A program made the translations under genes and the position numbers. A stretch of DNA of 64,000 bases from the NCBI GenBank assembly GCA_947501275.1, contig CANMVD010000001.1, forward strand, positions 496,001 to 560,000, written 5' to 3'. Of the stretch, positions 37,392 to 46,046 are shown one piece after another. The notes under the pieces are model-generated. The model did not search any database, was not told the origin of the DNA, and saw nothing but the letters and a program-made list of their open reading frames with translations. The stretch comes from an uncultured Tateyamaria sp. (lineage in GTDB: Bacteria > Pseudomonadota > Alphaproteobacteria > Rhodobacterales > Rhodobacteraceae). The number at the start of each line of letters is the position of its first letter. Within the stretch, counting starts at the first letter, position 1.

Positions 37392-39206
37392 CTAGGTGTT
37401 TTTTGCCCGGATACTGTCGCGATACAGTGCTTTCACCAGAGAAATCATCATGAACACCATGACAATCGTGAAGGGCAACGCACCGATGATCATCGCGTTT
37501 TGCAGTGCCCCAAAGGGATTTGCCTGCGCGCCACTATTGCCAGCGATGATCAATGCACCGATCACGGCGGTCAGGATCACCCCCCAGATGATCCGATGCT
37601 TGATGCCCGTTTCCTGTTCGCCGCCCGACATGATGGTATTCATGACCAAGATGCCCGAGTCAGCTGATGTGACAAGGAAGGTCATGATGAGGACAACGCA
37701 CATGATGGTGATGGCGGAAAGGAACCCACCTGAGATCATTTGCTCAAGCGTTGCAAACAGTTTGGCCGTGTTGGTTGCACCGATCAGGGAACCGGCAGCG
37801 TCGCCGTTCAATTCCAGATCAATCGCTGTGCCTCCCAGAATAGTCATCCACAAAAAGCAGACGATGGCAGGGGCAATCACGCAACCAAGAATGAACTCAC
37901 GCACTGTGCGCCCTTTGGAGATACGAGCCAGGAACAGCCCGACAAAGGGTGAGAAAGCGATCCACCACGCCCAGTAGAACGTCGTCCACCCGGCCTGCCA
38001 ACCGAACTGACGGCCTTGCTCACCCGCGGCATAGATGGCTGCCGCATCGAGCTCGGCTGCAGATGCAGGCAATCCTTCGGTGAATCCGGACAGTGACCCC
38101 CAGGGCGATGTGGCAGACCCGTAGATTGCCGTGACGTCTTCGGCGGGCAAGGCCTGCGCGGCTTCGGGAATGGCCGCTGCAAAGGCCTCTGCCGATTGCG
38201 GGCCATATGCTCCGAAAGACATCTGAACAAAGTGCAGGATGTAGTCGACCAGACCCACACCAAACGTTGTCATCGCAAAGAAGAATGAGCCAAAGATCAC
38301 GAAGGTCAAAAGCAGAATGACCGAAAGGACCAGATTAAGGTTCGACAAATACTTGATCCCCCGACCCACGCCTGACACCGCTGACAGGATCGACAGACCC
38401 ATGATCACCAGCAATGCTGCGATCAGACCAACCGTGCTGGGTTTCGGCGCTTCCGCGTCACCATTCATCAGCCACTCCATGCCCGACACGGCATAGACCC
38501 CATCCACAAATTGGCTCACACCGAACCCGATGGTGACCGAAACGCCCAATATCGTTGCCACGACGCCAAGCACATCAACCAGATGACCCAAGAAGCCGTT
38601 GGCCGTCTTACCCAGCAATGGGGTCAGCGCCGACCGGATGGTGAGCGGCATTTCACGGGTATAGGCATAATAGGCCAATGACAGGCCGGTCAGCACATAA
38701 ATCGCCCAAGCGTGGAAGCCGTAGTGCAGAAACGTGTAGCGATAGGCGGACTGCACTGCTTCTTGCGAATTTGCGGCCACTTCGCCTGACAAGATCACGG
38801 GGTTTGATCCCCAAAGGCCAAGCGGTTCTGCGGTCGCAAAGACCATCAGCCCGACACCCAGACCAGCCCCGAACATCATCGAAAACCAGGAAAAATTCGA
38901 AAACTCCGGCACGGTTTCTGCAGTTCCAAGCTTCTTGCTACCGGTTGCAGGCAGGATGGCCAGCACAAACAGGAAGAACGCGAACAAGCCGACCGAGATG
39001 ATGTAGAAGCTGTTGAACCCGTTCAACAGACTGCCATTCACCGCCGACAACACGCTACTGGCATTGCCGGGCCAGACCAGTGCCCAGACAACCAGCGCGA
39101 CCATGATCGCCTTACTGATCAAGGCAATAGGCAGGCTATAGCCTTCGTAGAAACCGGATGGAGCCTTTTCGATCTCCAGCTCGGTAAAGGGTGGTTTAAT
39201 AGACAT
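37392..39206 (-). CDS. BCCT family betaine/choline/carnitine-type transporter
   Basis: A 604-residue secondary carrier for zwitterionic, usually quaternary-ammonium solutes. About twelve helices; the family signature TTFYWAWWIAFSPFVGLFLA continues into RISKGRT, and FGAGLGVGLMVFATAEPLG with the YTFLHYGFHAWAIY block is typical. An unusual Ala-rich insertion (about residues 345-400) lies in an external loop. It is the last gene of a minus-strand set with DUF3726, a 567-residue protein, an M19-like hydrolase and an aldehyde dehydrogenase, so it probably imports their substrate. Confidence 0.92.
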   Translation of the reverse strand: MSIKPPFTELEIEKAPSGFYEGYSLPIALISKAIMVALVVWALVWPGNASSVLSAVNGSLLNGFNSFYIISVGLFAFFLFVLAILPATGSKKLGTAETVPEFSNFSWFSMMFGAGLGVGLMVFATAEPLGLWGSNPVILSGEVAANSQEAVQSAYRYTFLHYGFHAWAIYVLTGLSLAYYAYTREMPLTIRSALTPLLGKTANGFLGHLVDVLGVVATILGVSVTIGFGVSQFVDGVYAVSGMEWLMNGDAEAPKPSTVGLIAALLVIMGLSILSAVSGVGRGIKYLSNLNLVLSVILLLTFVIFGSFFFAMTTFGVGLVDYILHFVQMSFGAYGPQSAEAFAAAIPEAAQALPAEDVTAIYGSATSPWGSLSGFTEGLPASAAELDAAAIYAAGEQGRQFGWQAGWTTFYWAWWIAFSPFVGLFLARISKGRTVREFILGCVIAPAIVCFLWMTILGGTAIDLELNGDAAGSLIGATNTAKLFATLEQMISGGFLSAITIMCVVLIMTFLVTSADSGILVMNTIMSGGEQETGIKHRIIWGVILTAVIGALIIAGNSGAQANPFGALQNAMIIGALPFTIVMVFMMISLVKALYRDSIRAKNT

Positions 39207-39292
39207 TGTGAGTCCCCTGTTTCCTTGCGTGCGCCGTTATTCGATATCCCGCGGATCGTTGGCGCAGCCGCCGCAGGGTTGTCTGTATCGCC

Positions 39293-39943
39293 CTAATCAT
39301 TGTCAGAGGCCCCGGTCCCCGCGCCCAGTAGGCGTGACGCTTCAGTCGCGGGGGCAAATGTGCGTTGTGCAAACCTGTCGAGTTTGTCCCAGACCTGCGG
39401 AGGGACATCACCACGCAACCCGGGCACTGCAGCGGCGTCCTTGCGTCTCTTCGCAGTTACGCAGACCAATTCATTGGCTTTACTCGTCTCGATTTCGTGC
39501 TGTTGATCGTCGAGCCACACCCGCTCACCATCGGTGTCGATCAGCAAGTTCTGCCAACGCACCTGCACGGGCGCATTGAGGTGGATCGCAGCCCAAGCGG
39601 CAAAAGGCACCACCAACAACGGGTATGAAACCTCCGCCATCTGAACTGGTTGCCCTTCGGCAAGGCGGTCAGCGCAATCGTTCAGCGCAGCACCAGCAGC
39701 AAGAGGGCATAGTTCTTGCGCAGGTGCATGCCATACCCCATCCAACGAGACAGGCGCGACTTGCGCGTGGGACACCCCGTCATTTTGTGCAAGCACGTCA
39801 GCCAAAAGCGCAGGACCCCCAAAGCCATGCGCGGCAAGCCACCGCGCCGCACGTGCAGCCTCCTCGGCCAAACCCCATGCCAATCCTGCCCCGCGCGCGG
39901 CCCGTTTTGCATGAGCCTCAATTTCGTTCAGAGACCGGTTCAT
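39293..39943 (-). CDS. DUF3726 family protein
   Basis: 216 residues matching DUF3726, function unknown. The start reads SLNEIEAHAKRAARGAGLAW GLAEEAARAARWLA, the family's conserved N-terminus. It is soluble, without signal peptide. Its ATG overlaps the stop of the 567-residue gene (ATGA), so they are translated together, and it precedes the BCCT transporter. A two-subunit enzyme with the 567-residue protein is possible. Confidence 0.85.
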   Translation of the reverse strand: MNRSLNEIEAHAKRAARGAGLAWGLAEEAARAARWLAAHGFGGPALLADVLAQNDGVSHAQVAPVSLDGVWHAPAQELCPLAAGAALNDCADRLAEGQPVQMAEVSYPLLVVPFAAWAAIHLNAPVQVRWQNLLIDTDGERVWLDDQQHEIETSKANELVCVTAKRRKDAAAVPGLRGDVPPQVWDKLDRFAQRTFAPATEASRLLGAGTGASDND

Positions 39944-41643
39944 TTCACCCCATCCGCGAGAGGTGGATAGGACCAGTCATGATCTGGGTCGTCCTGCAAC
40001 TCTTCCGGATAAGGCGCGTTGCCAAACATGCAGATGCGCACCCACCGATCAGATCGCGGGTCGAATTGGGTGGCACCAAAAAACGAGAGTTTGCAACGCA
40101 ACATATCAATTGGGACGAGATCGGAACCGATGGTGTTGTCGCGAATTTCGGCATAGGGCGCGCGATCTACGATCTGGGCACGTCTGACGCTGTGGCGGTG
40201 TTCAGGATGGGCCAAGAGGAAAGCTGCGAGGTGTCCGTCGCCATCCTCTTGTTTCAATGCCGCATACAGGGTCGCCGCGTCCCGCCCGGGTGCCAAAGGC
40301 TGCTCATATGCCGCAATCGGTTCTTCAAAACGTTCCCCGAGGCGGGGTTCCAGCTTCTCTTGTGAAACGTACCAGGCCCGTGCGCATTGGGATCTATCTG
40401 ACCAGTCAATCTCAAGCGCCCAACCGTAAACCCGCTCAAGCACGGCGCGCAGGTCAGCCACCCGCATTGTGCCATCAATGCGAAACGCATTCCGGTCTGT
40501 ATCTGACATCTGATCGGTCAGATGATCAACGAGCCTGCCGTAGGGTTCCAGCATCAGCGATGCCAGACATTCCTGTGCGTCCTCGCCCAAGGTGTTTTCG
40601 GCCCAAGCATGGAGCCGGTCCCAGGGATGCGGACCGCAGATAGCCGCCTCGGCCACGTGGGTCGTCACAACAGACAGATCTTCGCGCAACCGGTTCAACT
40701 TCTCTACCTGGATCGGATGTTCCGAGTGCCACAGGTCAGCGGAATAGACCGCGCGGATGAGCAATCTGCGAAACGTCTCAACCTCGGCCTCGGTTGCGGC
40801 AGGTACCGAACGTACAATCGCAATCGCCTCTTCCCGCGCCGATATCCAATTGTTGAGCAGTTTGGGGTGATTGATCAGAAACGGGGCCATGCCCAACCCC
40901 GTGGAATTGCCAATGCCGAGGCTGCGGGCAATGCCCGCGTCCAGCCTGACAGCCGCATCACCCCCTTTGAGATCAGCGATGTGCTGTACCAGATCACGCA
41001 CGTAGGTGCGGGTCAGAAAAACCGACAGCATCTCGATCTGGAAGGGGGCAGCGCATTCGGGCCGGTCCGCAATCATCTCGCGATCCGCAGCCCCCAGTTT
41101 GCCCGATCCGTAGACCGCCGTGGTGCGCATCAGATAGCCAACCTTGGCAATTTCGGCGGGGTCGGGCTGCATGCCCTCAGCAAGGCAAGAGACAACATGG
41201 TCCCACAACCGCACAGACCGGTTAGCGCGCGAGACGGACAGTTCTTTTTCACTTACCCGTCCTGCTTCCTGCAAAGGCACGTTTCGACGCAAACGCTCAA
41301 GATCGCTTGGCTCTGGCACACCATCAAACAACGTGAATGTGCTGTCCCAACGCATTGCTATCACCCGGTCGGAGCGTTCTTCAGGGGGCAGATCATGGCC
41401 AAAAGCAATCAAGGAATAGGTACGGTCCGGCGTATGCGCACAATAAACGGCGTGACCGACACCATTGGCGTCAAACTCAAAAACCGGCCGAGAAAACGTC
41501 CAGTTCTCGCGGATCATCCGACGGGTAAGGATCCGCATGAAGGACAGGCGGGACTGGTGGAAAGCCCCCAGACGCGACAACCGCATGACCAGCGCGGGGT
41601 CACGTTTGGCTATCGTCTGTGATGTATTCGCCTTTGGCCGCAT
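39940..41643 (-). CDS. Conserved protein of unknown function, 567 residues
   Basis: I do not recognise a named domain. It is a soluble protein without signal or membrane segment, rich in Arg/Glu/Asp, with a probable helical middle and no classical nucleotide-binding or metal motif that I can point to. Notable segments are YLMRTTAVYGSGKLGAADRE (about 170-190), SLGIGNSTGLGMAPFLINHP, and a final RIC MFGNAPYPEELQDDPDHDW. The Gly/Ser-rich block IGNSTGLGMAPF with the preceding GSGKLG recalls a phosphate- or cofactor-binding surface, but no more can be said. It is coupled by overlap to DUF3726 and follows the M19-like gene by 15 bases. Confidence 0.75.
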   Translation of the reverse strand: MRPKANTSQTIAKRDPALVMRLSRLGAFHQSRLSFMRILTRRMIRENWTFSRPVFEFDANGVGHAVYCAHTPDRTYSLIAFGHDLPPEERSDRVIAMRWDSTFTLFDGVPEPSDLERLRRNVPLQEAGRVSEKELSVSRANRSVRLWDHVVSCLAEGMQPDPAEIAKVGYLMRTTAVYGSGKLGAADREMIADRPECAAPFQIEMLSVFLTRTYVRDLVQHIADLKGGDAAVRLDAGIARSLGIGNSTGLGMAPFLINHPKLLNNWISAREEAIAIVRSVPAATEAEVETFRRLLIRAVYSADLWHSEHPIQVEKLNRLREDLSVVTTHVAEAAICGPHPWDRLHAWAENTLGEDAQECLASLMLEPYGRLVDHLTDQMSDTDRNAFRIDGTMRVADLRAVLERVYGWALEIDWSDRSQCARAWYVSQEKLEPRLGERFEEPIAAYEQPLAPGRDAATLYAALKQEDGDGHLAAFLLAHPEHRHSVRRAQIVDRAPYAEIRDNTIGSDLVPIDMLRCKLSFFGATQFDPRSDRWVRICMFGNAPYPEELQDDPDHDWSYPPLADGVK

Positions 41644-41657
41644 GACCTGCCCTCCCC

Positions 41658-42635
41658 TTAGATCAATGGTGTGAAATTTTCGGCGTAAAACCTGTGCCAG
41701 TTGTCGCCCATGATGCCCGCGACCTCCGTCTCGCTCAGCCCAGTGGCGCGCAGGCCAGTTTCGATTTTTCCAAAATCACGATTGTCGTTGAACCACCGCG
41801 GCATGGGCGGAAAACCAGGGGCGGCGGCTGAGCCCTCGCCATAGTCAATCTCTTTGCTCCAGCGGCCCACGCGCATCCATTCAACCACTGAGTCAGGGTG
41901 GTCCTGACACAGGTCGGTTCCGATCCCTAGGTTTTGCGCGCCATATTTTTCAGATGTCCGTGCGATCATTTCGCAAAAGTTTTCCAGCGTGCAGTCGGAC
42001 TTGCCCTTCAGGTGATGCGGATACACCGAGAAACCCATCATCCCCCCGTTCTCGACTACCGCACGGATCACATTGTCCTTCTTGTTGCGCAGCGCGGGCG
42101 ACCACTCATGAGGGTTGGCGTGGGTGATCGCGATGGGCCGTTCGGACAGCTCTGCCGCTTCGATGGTCGAGCGATCCGCAGAATGGCTCATGTCCACCAC
42201 CAGCCCCACGCGGTTCATTTCCTTGATTACCTGACGACCCATCCGCGTGATGCCGGTGTCTTCGGCCTCGTAACAGCCCGTCGCTAACAAGGACTGGTTG
42301 TTGTAGCTCAACTGCATGAAACGCGCGCCAAGAGTGTGCACGATCTCGACCAGGCCAATGTCGTCTTCGATCGGGCTGGGGTTTTGGAAACCGAAGAAGA
42401 TCGCCGTTTTGCCCTCGGCCTTGGCGCGGTTCACGTCCTGCGCCCACTCGCCCTTGAGGATGAGATCAGGAAACTGCTCGAACCAGCGGTTCCATTGCTC
42501 AAAATTCAGTACCGTTTCGCGGAAATTCTCATGATAGGCGATGGTGACATGTACGGCATCAACACCCCCCTCACGCATCTGGCGAAAGATTTTTTCCGAC
42601 CAGTTGGCATATTGCAGATTGTCGATCCGCATCAT
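41658..42635 (-). CDS. M19 (renal dipeptidase) family protein with an altered metal motif
   Basis: A TIM-barrel amidohydrolase of 325 residues in the membrane dipeptidase family. Present are GFQNPSPIEDD, the Asn-rich RFMQLSYNNQSLLATGCYE, VVDMSHSADRSTIEAAELSE, RPIAITHANPHEWSPALRNK and GTDLCQDHP, with C-terminal EVAGIMGDNWHRFY. The usual N-terminal HxD zinc motif is not seen: the protein begins MMRIDNLQYANWSEK. It may therefore bind one metal or none at that site. Its ATG overlaps the aldehyde dehydrogenase stop. The substrate is probably an amide or dipeptide-like zwitterion imported by the BCCT carrier. Confidence 0.85.
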   Translation of the reverse strand: MMRIDNLQYANWSEKIFRQMREGGVDAVHVTIAYHENFRETVLNFEQWNRWFEQFPDLILKGEWAQDVNRAKAEGKTAIFFGFQNPSPIEDDIGLVEIVHTLGARFMQLSYNNQSLLATGCYEAEDTGITRMGRQVIKEMNRVGLVVDMSHSADRSTIEAAELSERPIAITHANPHEWSPALRNKKDNVIRAVVENGGMMGFSVYPHHLKGKSDCTLENFCEMIARTSEKYGAQNLGIGTDLCQDHPDSVVEWMRVGRWSKEIDYGEGSAAAPGFPPMPRWFNDNRDFGKIETGLRATGLSETEVAGIMGDNWHRFYAENFTPLI

Positions 42636-44083
42636 TGCGGCGCGCCGGAAGCGATATAGGCCGTCTTTACGATCGTATAGAACTCCGCCGCCGTGCGACC
42701 CTGTTCGCGTGGTCCGTAAGAGCTGTCACTACGTCCGCCAAACGGCACATGATAATCGGTTCCAGCAGTGGGTAGATTGACCATCACGCAGCCCGATTTT
42801 GCGTTACGGCGGAAGTGTGTAGCACGGGCCAGATTGGTTGTGACGATCCCCGCCGTCAGGCCGAAGTTCGTGTCATTGACGACATGCAGCGCCTCGTCAT
42901 AGCTGGCCACAGGGATAACGCAGGCAAGCGGCGCGAACATCTCTTCGCGATTGATCCTCATGTCATTGGTGGTGCCAACAAAAACACCGGGCGACATGTA
43001 GTATCCATCCGTGGCCATCTCTAACCGCTGACCACCACACAAAAGCTCTGCCCCCTCAGAGGCCGCAAGGTCGACATAGGCAAGGTTCTCTTTCAATTGC
43101 TGCTCGGATACGACTGGACCCATCTGCGTGCCAGACTCAAGCGCATGACCCACTTTCATCGCCATTGCGCCCGCAACCAGCTTGTCGACGAATTGGTCAT
43201 GCACCGATTGGTGCACCACCAACCGAGACGACGCGGTGCACTTCTGACCCGAGCCGCCGAACGCACCGCCCAAAGCAAGGGTCACAGCCAGGTCCAGATC
43301 GGCGTCATCCATCACGGCCAGGGCGTTCTTGGATCCCATTTCCATCTGCACCCGCGTAAGGTTCTGGATTGCACTTGCCGCGATCCCCTTGCCCACTGGC
43401 ACCGAGCCGGTGAAACTGATGGCATCAACTTTGGAACTCTCGACCAACCGCTGACCAATGGCACTACCCGCACCCATCACCAGAGAGACAAGCCCCTTGG
43501 GAATATCTTGCCGCGAGATGATTTCAACCAGCGCAACTGCCGAGGCCGGGGTCACATTCGCCGGCTTCCAAACCACCGCATTGCCATAGCAAAGCGCGGG
43601 CGCAATCTTCCAAGATGCCGTCGCGGTGGGGAAGTTCCACGGGGAGATGACCGCCACAACGCCTACAGGCTCTCGGCGCACATCAATCTCGATCCCGTCC
43701 CGCACGCTATCGGCGGTATCGCCCATCTGGCGCAGGGTCTCAGCCGCATAGTAGGTAAAGAATTGCCCGGCGCGGTATACCTCACCTTTCCCTTCGGCGA
43801 GCGGCTTACCCTCTTCCCGCGCCAGCAAGATGCCGAGCTCTTCCGCGCGTTGCATCATTTCGGTGCCGATGGCCATCAGCACATTGTACTTCCGCTCGAT
43901 CCCGTAAGCGGCCCACTCGGCCTGCGCCTTTTGGGCCTGCATGAGAGTTGCATCCAACTGATCTGTCGATGCCTGCGCAAACATCCCGATCAAATCGCTC
44001 AGATCTGAAGGATTGCGATTTTCTATCTCAGAAACACCCGCCACCCATTCGCCAGCGATGTAGTTCAATTTGGTGTCCTGCAT
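42632..44083 (-). CDS. NAD(P)-dependent aldehyde dehydrogenase
   Basis: A 483-residue aldehyde dehydrogenase. Seen are VISPWNFPTATASWKIAPAL (cofactor), FTGSVPVGKGIA, the catalytic Glu in VQMEMGSKNALAVMDD and Cys in GSGQKCTASSRLV, and a late FGGRSDSSYGPREQG. It is closest in style to semialdehyde dehydrogenases such as alpha-ketoglutarate semialdehyde dehydrogenase. The start at 44083 has AAGGGA upstream. It follows a LysR gene by 94 bp and is coupled to the M19-like gene. Confidence 0.9.
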   Translation of the reverse strand: MQDTKLNYIAGEWVAGVSEIENRNPSDLSDLIGMFAQASTDQLDATLMQAQKAQAEWAAYGIERKYNVLMAIGTEMMQRAEELGILLAREEGKPLAEGKGEVYRAGQFFTYYAAETLRQMGDTADSVRDGIEIDVRREPVGVVAVISPWNFPTATASWKIAPALCYGNAVVWKPANVTPASAVALVEIISRQDIPKGLVSLVMGAGSAIGQRLVESSKVDAISFTGSVPVGKGIAASAIQNLTRVQMEMGSKNALAVMDDADLDLAVTLALGGAFGGSGQKCTASSRLVVHQSVHDQFVDKLVAGAMAMKVGHALESGTQMGPVVSEQQLKENLAYVDLAASEGAELLCGGQRLEMATDGYYMSPGVFVGTTNDMRINREEMFAPLACVIPVASYDEALHVVNDTNFGLTAGIVTTNLARATHFRRNAKSGCVMVNLPTAGTDYHVPFGGRSDSSYGPREQGRTAAEFYTIVKTAYIASGAPQ

Positions 44084-44176
44084 GGTGTATCCCTTCAATC
44101 CGGCGGCTCAGGCGCGCGCATGGAAAGGTTACTCCTTCAAGAAGATTCAGGCTTTCAGAATAAATTGTAATTTTCT

Positions 44177-45082
44177 TCAGAGTTTCTGAAACTCCGCCTG
44201 AGGCACCAAACTGCCATCCCGCTTCATCTCGTTGATCAGTTTCAGGAACTCCCGAGCAGCTGGCATCAATAGGTTGTTGGGACGGGACATCAGATGCACG
44301 GTCCGCCGAGCGGTCACATCGGCCAGCGGCAAAAACGCAAATTCATCGAGCAGGTTGGCAACAACCAGACGCGGCAACACGGTTATCCCGACGCCTTGCC
44401 GGACCAGCCCCAGAAGCGAAGCCGTATTTGGAACCATCAGCCGCGACCGGGCAAGGATGGGCGCAAAATCCGGATCCGTGATTTGCTTGCACAAACCATT
44501 TGCGATGATGGTCTGGTCGCCGATGGTGCGCCAGTCAAGCTGGGTCCAGCGCTCGACAAGGGGGTGGTCCTTGCGACACACCATACCGAACGCATCGCTG
44601 AACAATTCTATGCGGCGCATACCCTCAACGACGGGAAGTGACCCAATGCCAACATCGGCCCGCTCCCGATCCAGTTCACGCGCGATTGCATCCGAGTCCA
44701 TATCCCGCAAATCGATCTGAACTTTCGGGAACTTCTCAGCGAATTTGAAAATCACCGGCGGCAGCACCGTTGTCGCCACCGATGGCGTTGCCGCCAGTCT
44801 TAGAAAGCCCAGCTCTGAGCGTGCCAACCCTTCGATTACAGATACGGTGTTTTCGAAATGCGCCACCTCGCGGCGGGCTTCGGCCAAAATAAGTTCACCA
44901 ACTGGTGTCAATCGGGATTTCCGGGCCGTTTCGAACAGGGCAGAGCCGACATGGTCTTCAAATTGTTTGAGCATCATGGACACCGCCGACGGCGTCCGCC
45001 CAAGCGCATCTGCGGCCTCAGCCAAACTACCGTGTGTGGCAACCATTGTGAAACATCTGAGCATGTCGATCTTGATTGCCAA
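44177..45082 (-). CDS. LysR-family regulator of the BCCT/M19/aldehyde dehydrogenase set
   Basis: 301 residues. HTH is MLRCFTMVATHGSLAEAADALGRTPSAVSMMLKQFEDHVGSALFE; the effector domain follows. I chose TTG at 45082 (preceded by AGGAAG at good spacing) over the ATG inside the HTH; the frame continues to 45253 without support. It is head-to-head with ridA and just upstream of the catabolic genes, so it probably controls both, as is usual for the family. Confidence 0.88.
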   Translation of the reverse strand: MAIKIDMLRCFTMVATHGSLAEAADALGRTPSAVSMMLKQFEDHVGSALFETARKSRLTPVGELILAEARREVAHFENTVSVIEGLARSELGFLRLAATPSVATTVLPPVIFKFAEKFPKVQIDLRDMDSDAIARELDRERADVGIGSLPVVEGMRRIELFSDAFGMVCRKDHPLVERWTQLDWRTIGDQTIIANGLCKQITDPDFAPILARSRLMVPNTASLLGLVRQGVGITVLPRLVVANLLDEFAFLPLADVTARRTVHLMSRPNNLLMPAAREFLKLINEMKRDGSLVPQAEFQKL

Positions 45083-45200
45083 CTTAAGACTTCCTGAAGT
45101 TGATTCAATGAAATCGAGTTTGCCTGAATTTCTTTCTCGTGACCATATGGCAATCACAGTATCCTGCTGAGGATGCATAATGACATCACAAGGAAACGCC

Positions 45201-45542
45201 ATGATCGAACGCATCGACACAGGCATACGCTCTTCGAAAATCGTGAAACACAACGGCGTCGTTTATCTGACCGGTCAAGTCGCTGACGGAGATACAATTC
45301 AGGAGCAGGTCCGGACCTGTTTGGGCAACATTGATGCCCTGCTGGAGCAAGCTGGATCGTCCCGGGACAAGATGTTGCGCGTAACGATTTGGTTGGCTGA
45401 CATGAAGGACTTCGACGGCTTGAACGAGGTCTGGAACGACTGGGTGCCGACAGGTCACGCCCCTGCCCGCGCCTGCGGTGAAGCCAAACTGGCCCGCCCC
45501 GAACTGAAGGTCGAATTCATCGTGGATGCGGCCTATTCCTGA
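45201..45542 (+). CDS. RidA family protein
   Basis: 113 residues of the Rid/YjgF superfamily, enamine/imine deaminases or their relatives. [18 protein letters not shown], the active-site region ending in [20 protein letters not shown], and the Arg in [20 protein letters not shown] (as Arg before the strand) are present. ATG at 45201 has AAGGA upstream. It is divergent from the LysR gene of the BCCT set, implying an enamine or imine intermediate in that pathway. Confidence 0.88.
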   Translation: MIERIDTGIRSSKIVKHNGVVYLTGQVADGDTIQEQVRTCLGNIDALLEQAGSSRDKMLRVTIWLADMKDFDGLNEVWNDWVPTGHAPARACGEAKLARPELKVEFIVDAAYS

Positions 45543-46046
45543 AGAACGGATGCCTACCATAGTCGTATTCGACGCTTGAACGGAAACACAGAGACCGGAG
45601 CGCTATAGACTGGCCTAAACGGCACCCACGCCACAACCGGATTGGACGACCTTGACCGTGAGTACAATCAGATACAACCCTAGTTCGGCTATGAGTTTCC
45701 TCTTGGCGTTTTAGGCGCCGCTGCAACTGGAACAGCGCTAGGTTAAAAAGTTTCAAGAGCCTAGAAGCAGACATCGATCTTCGACCGCTTTGGGCATCGA
45801 ACGCTGAAGTTCCTTCATCAATTGCTGCCAGGTCCCGCAAGTTTCTTGTGCGCCCCAACGCTTGTTTGAGTGCACTTCGCAAACCTGGCCGCTCAAAAAG
45901 ACCAGTTGATGTTCACTACAATTTCTACGCCCTTGAGTGCTCCACCAGATTGCAAACTTGACCCCTTGAGCCATTCGGTAAACTGTTCTGGCAAACTGGG
46001 TGAACACGCACCCAGACAAACTGTCCAACGGGGGGCTACAACAGTC
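45543..46046. other. Gene-free stretch
   Basis: 504 bp without a supported gene on either strand. It holds the promoter region of the membrane [2Fe-2S] gene. No repeat or mobile-element end was recognised. Confidence 0.4.

Noticed and set aside
40522-41622. Plus-strand frame of 366 codons
   Set aside because: Antisense to the 567-residue gene. I kept the minus-strand frame because it overlaps its neighbours by start/stop and has a more protein-like composition.
43097-44008. Plus-strand frame of 303 codons
   Set aside because: Antisense to the aldehyde dehydrogenase, which has intact catalytic motifs.
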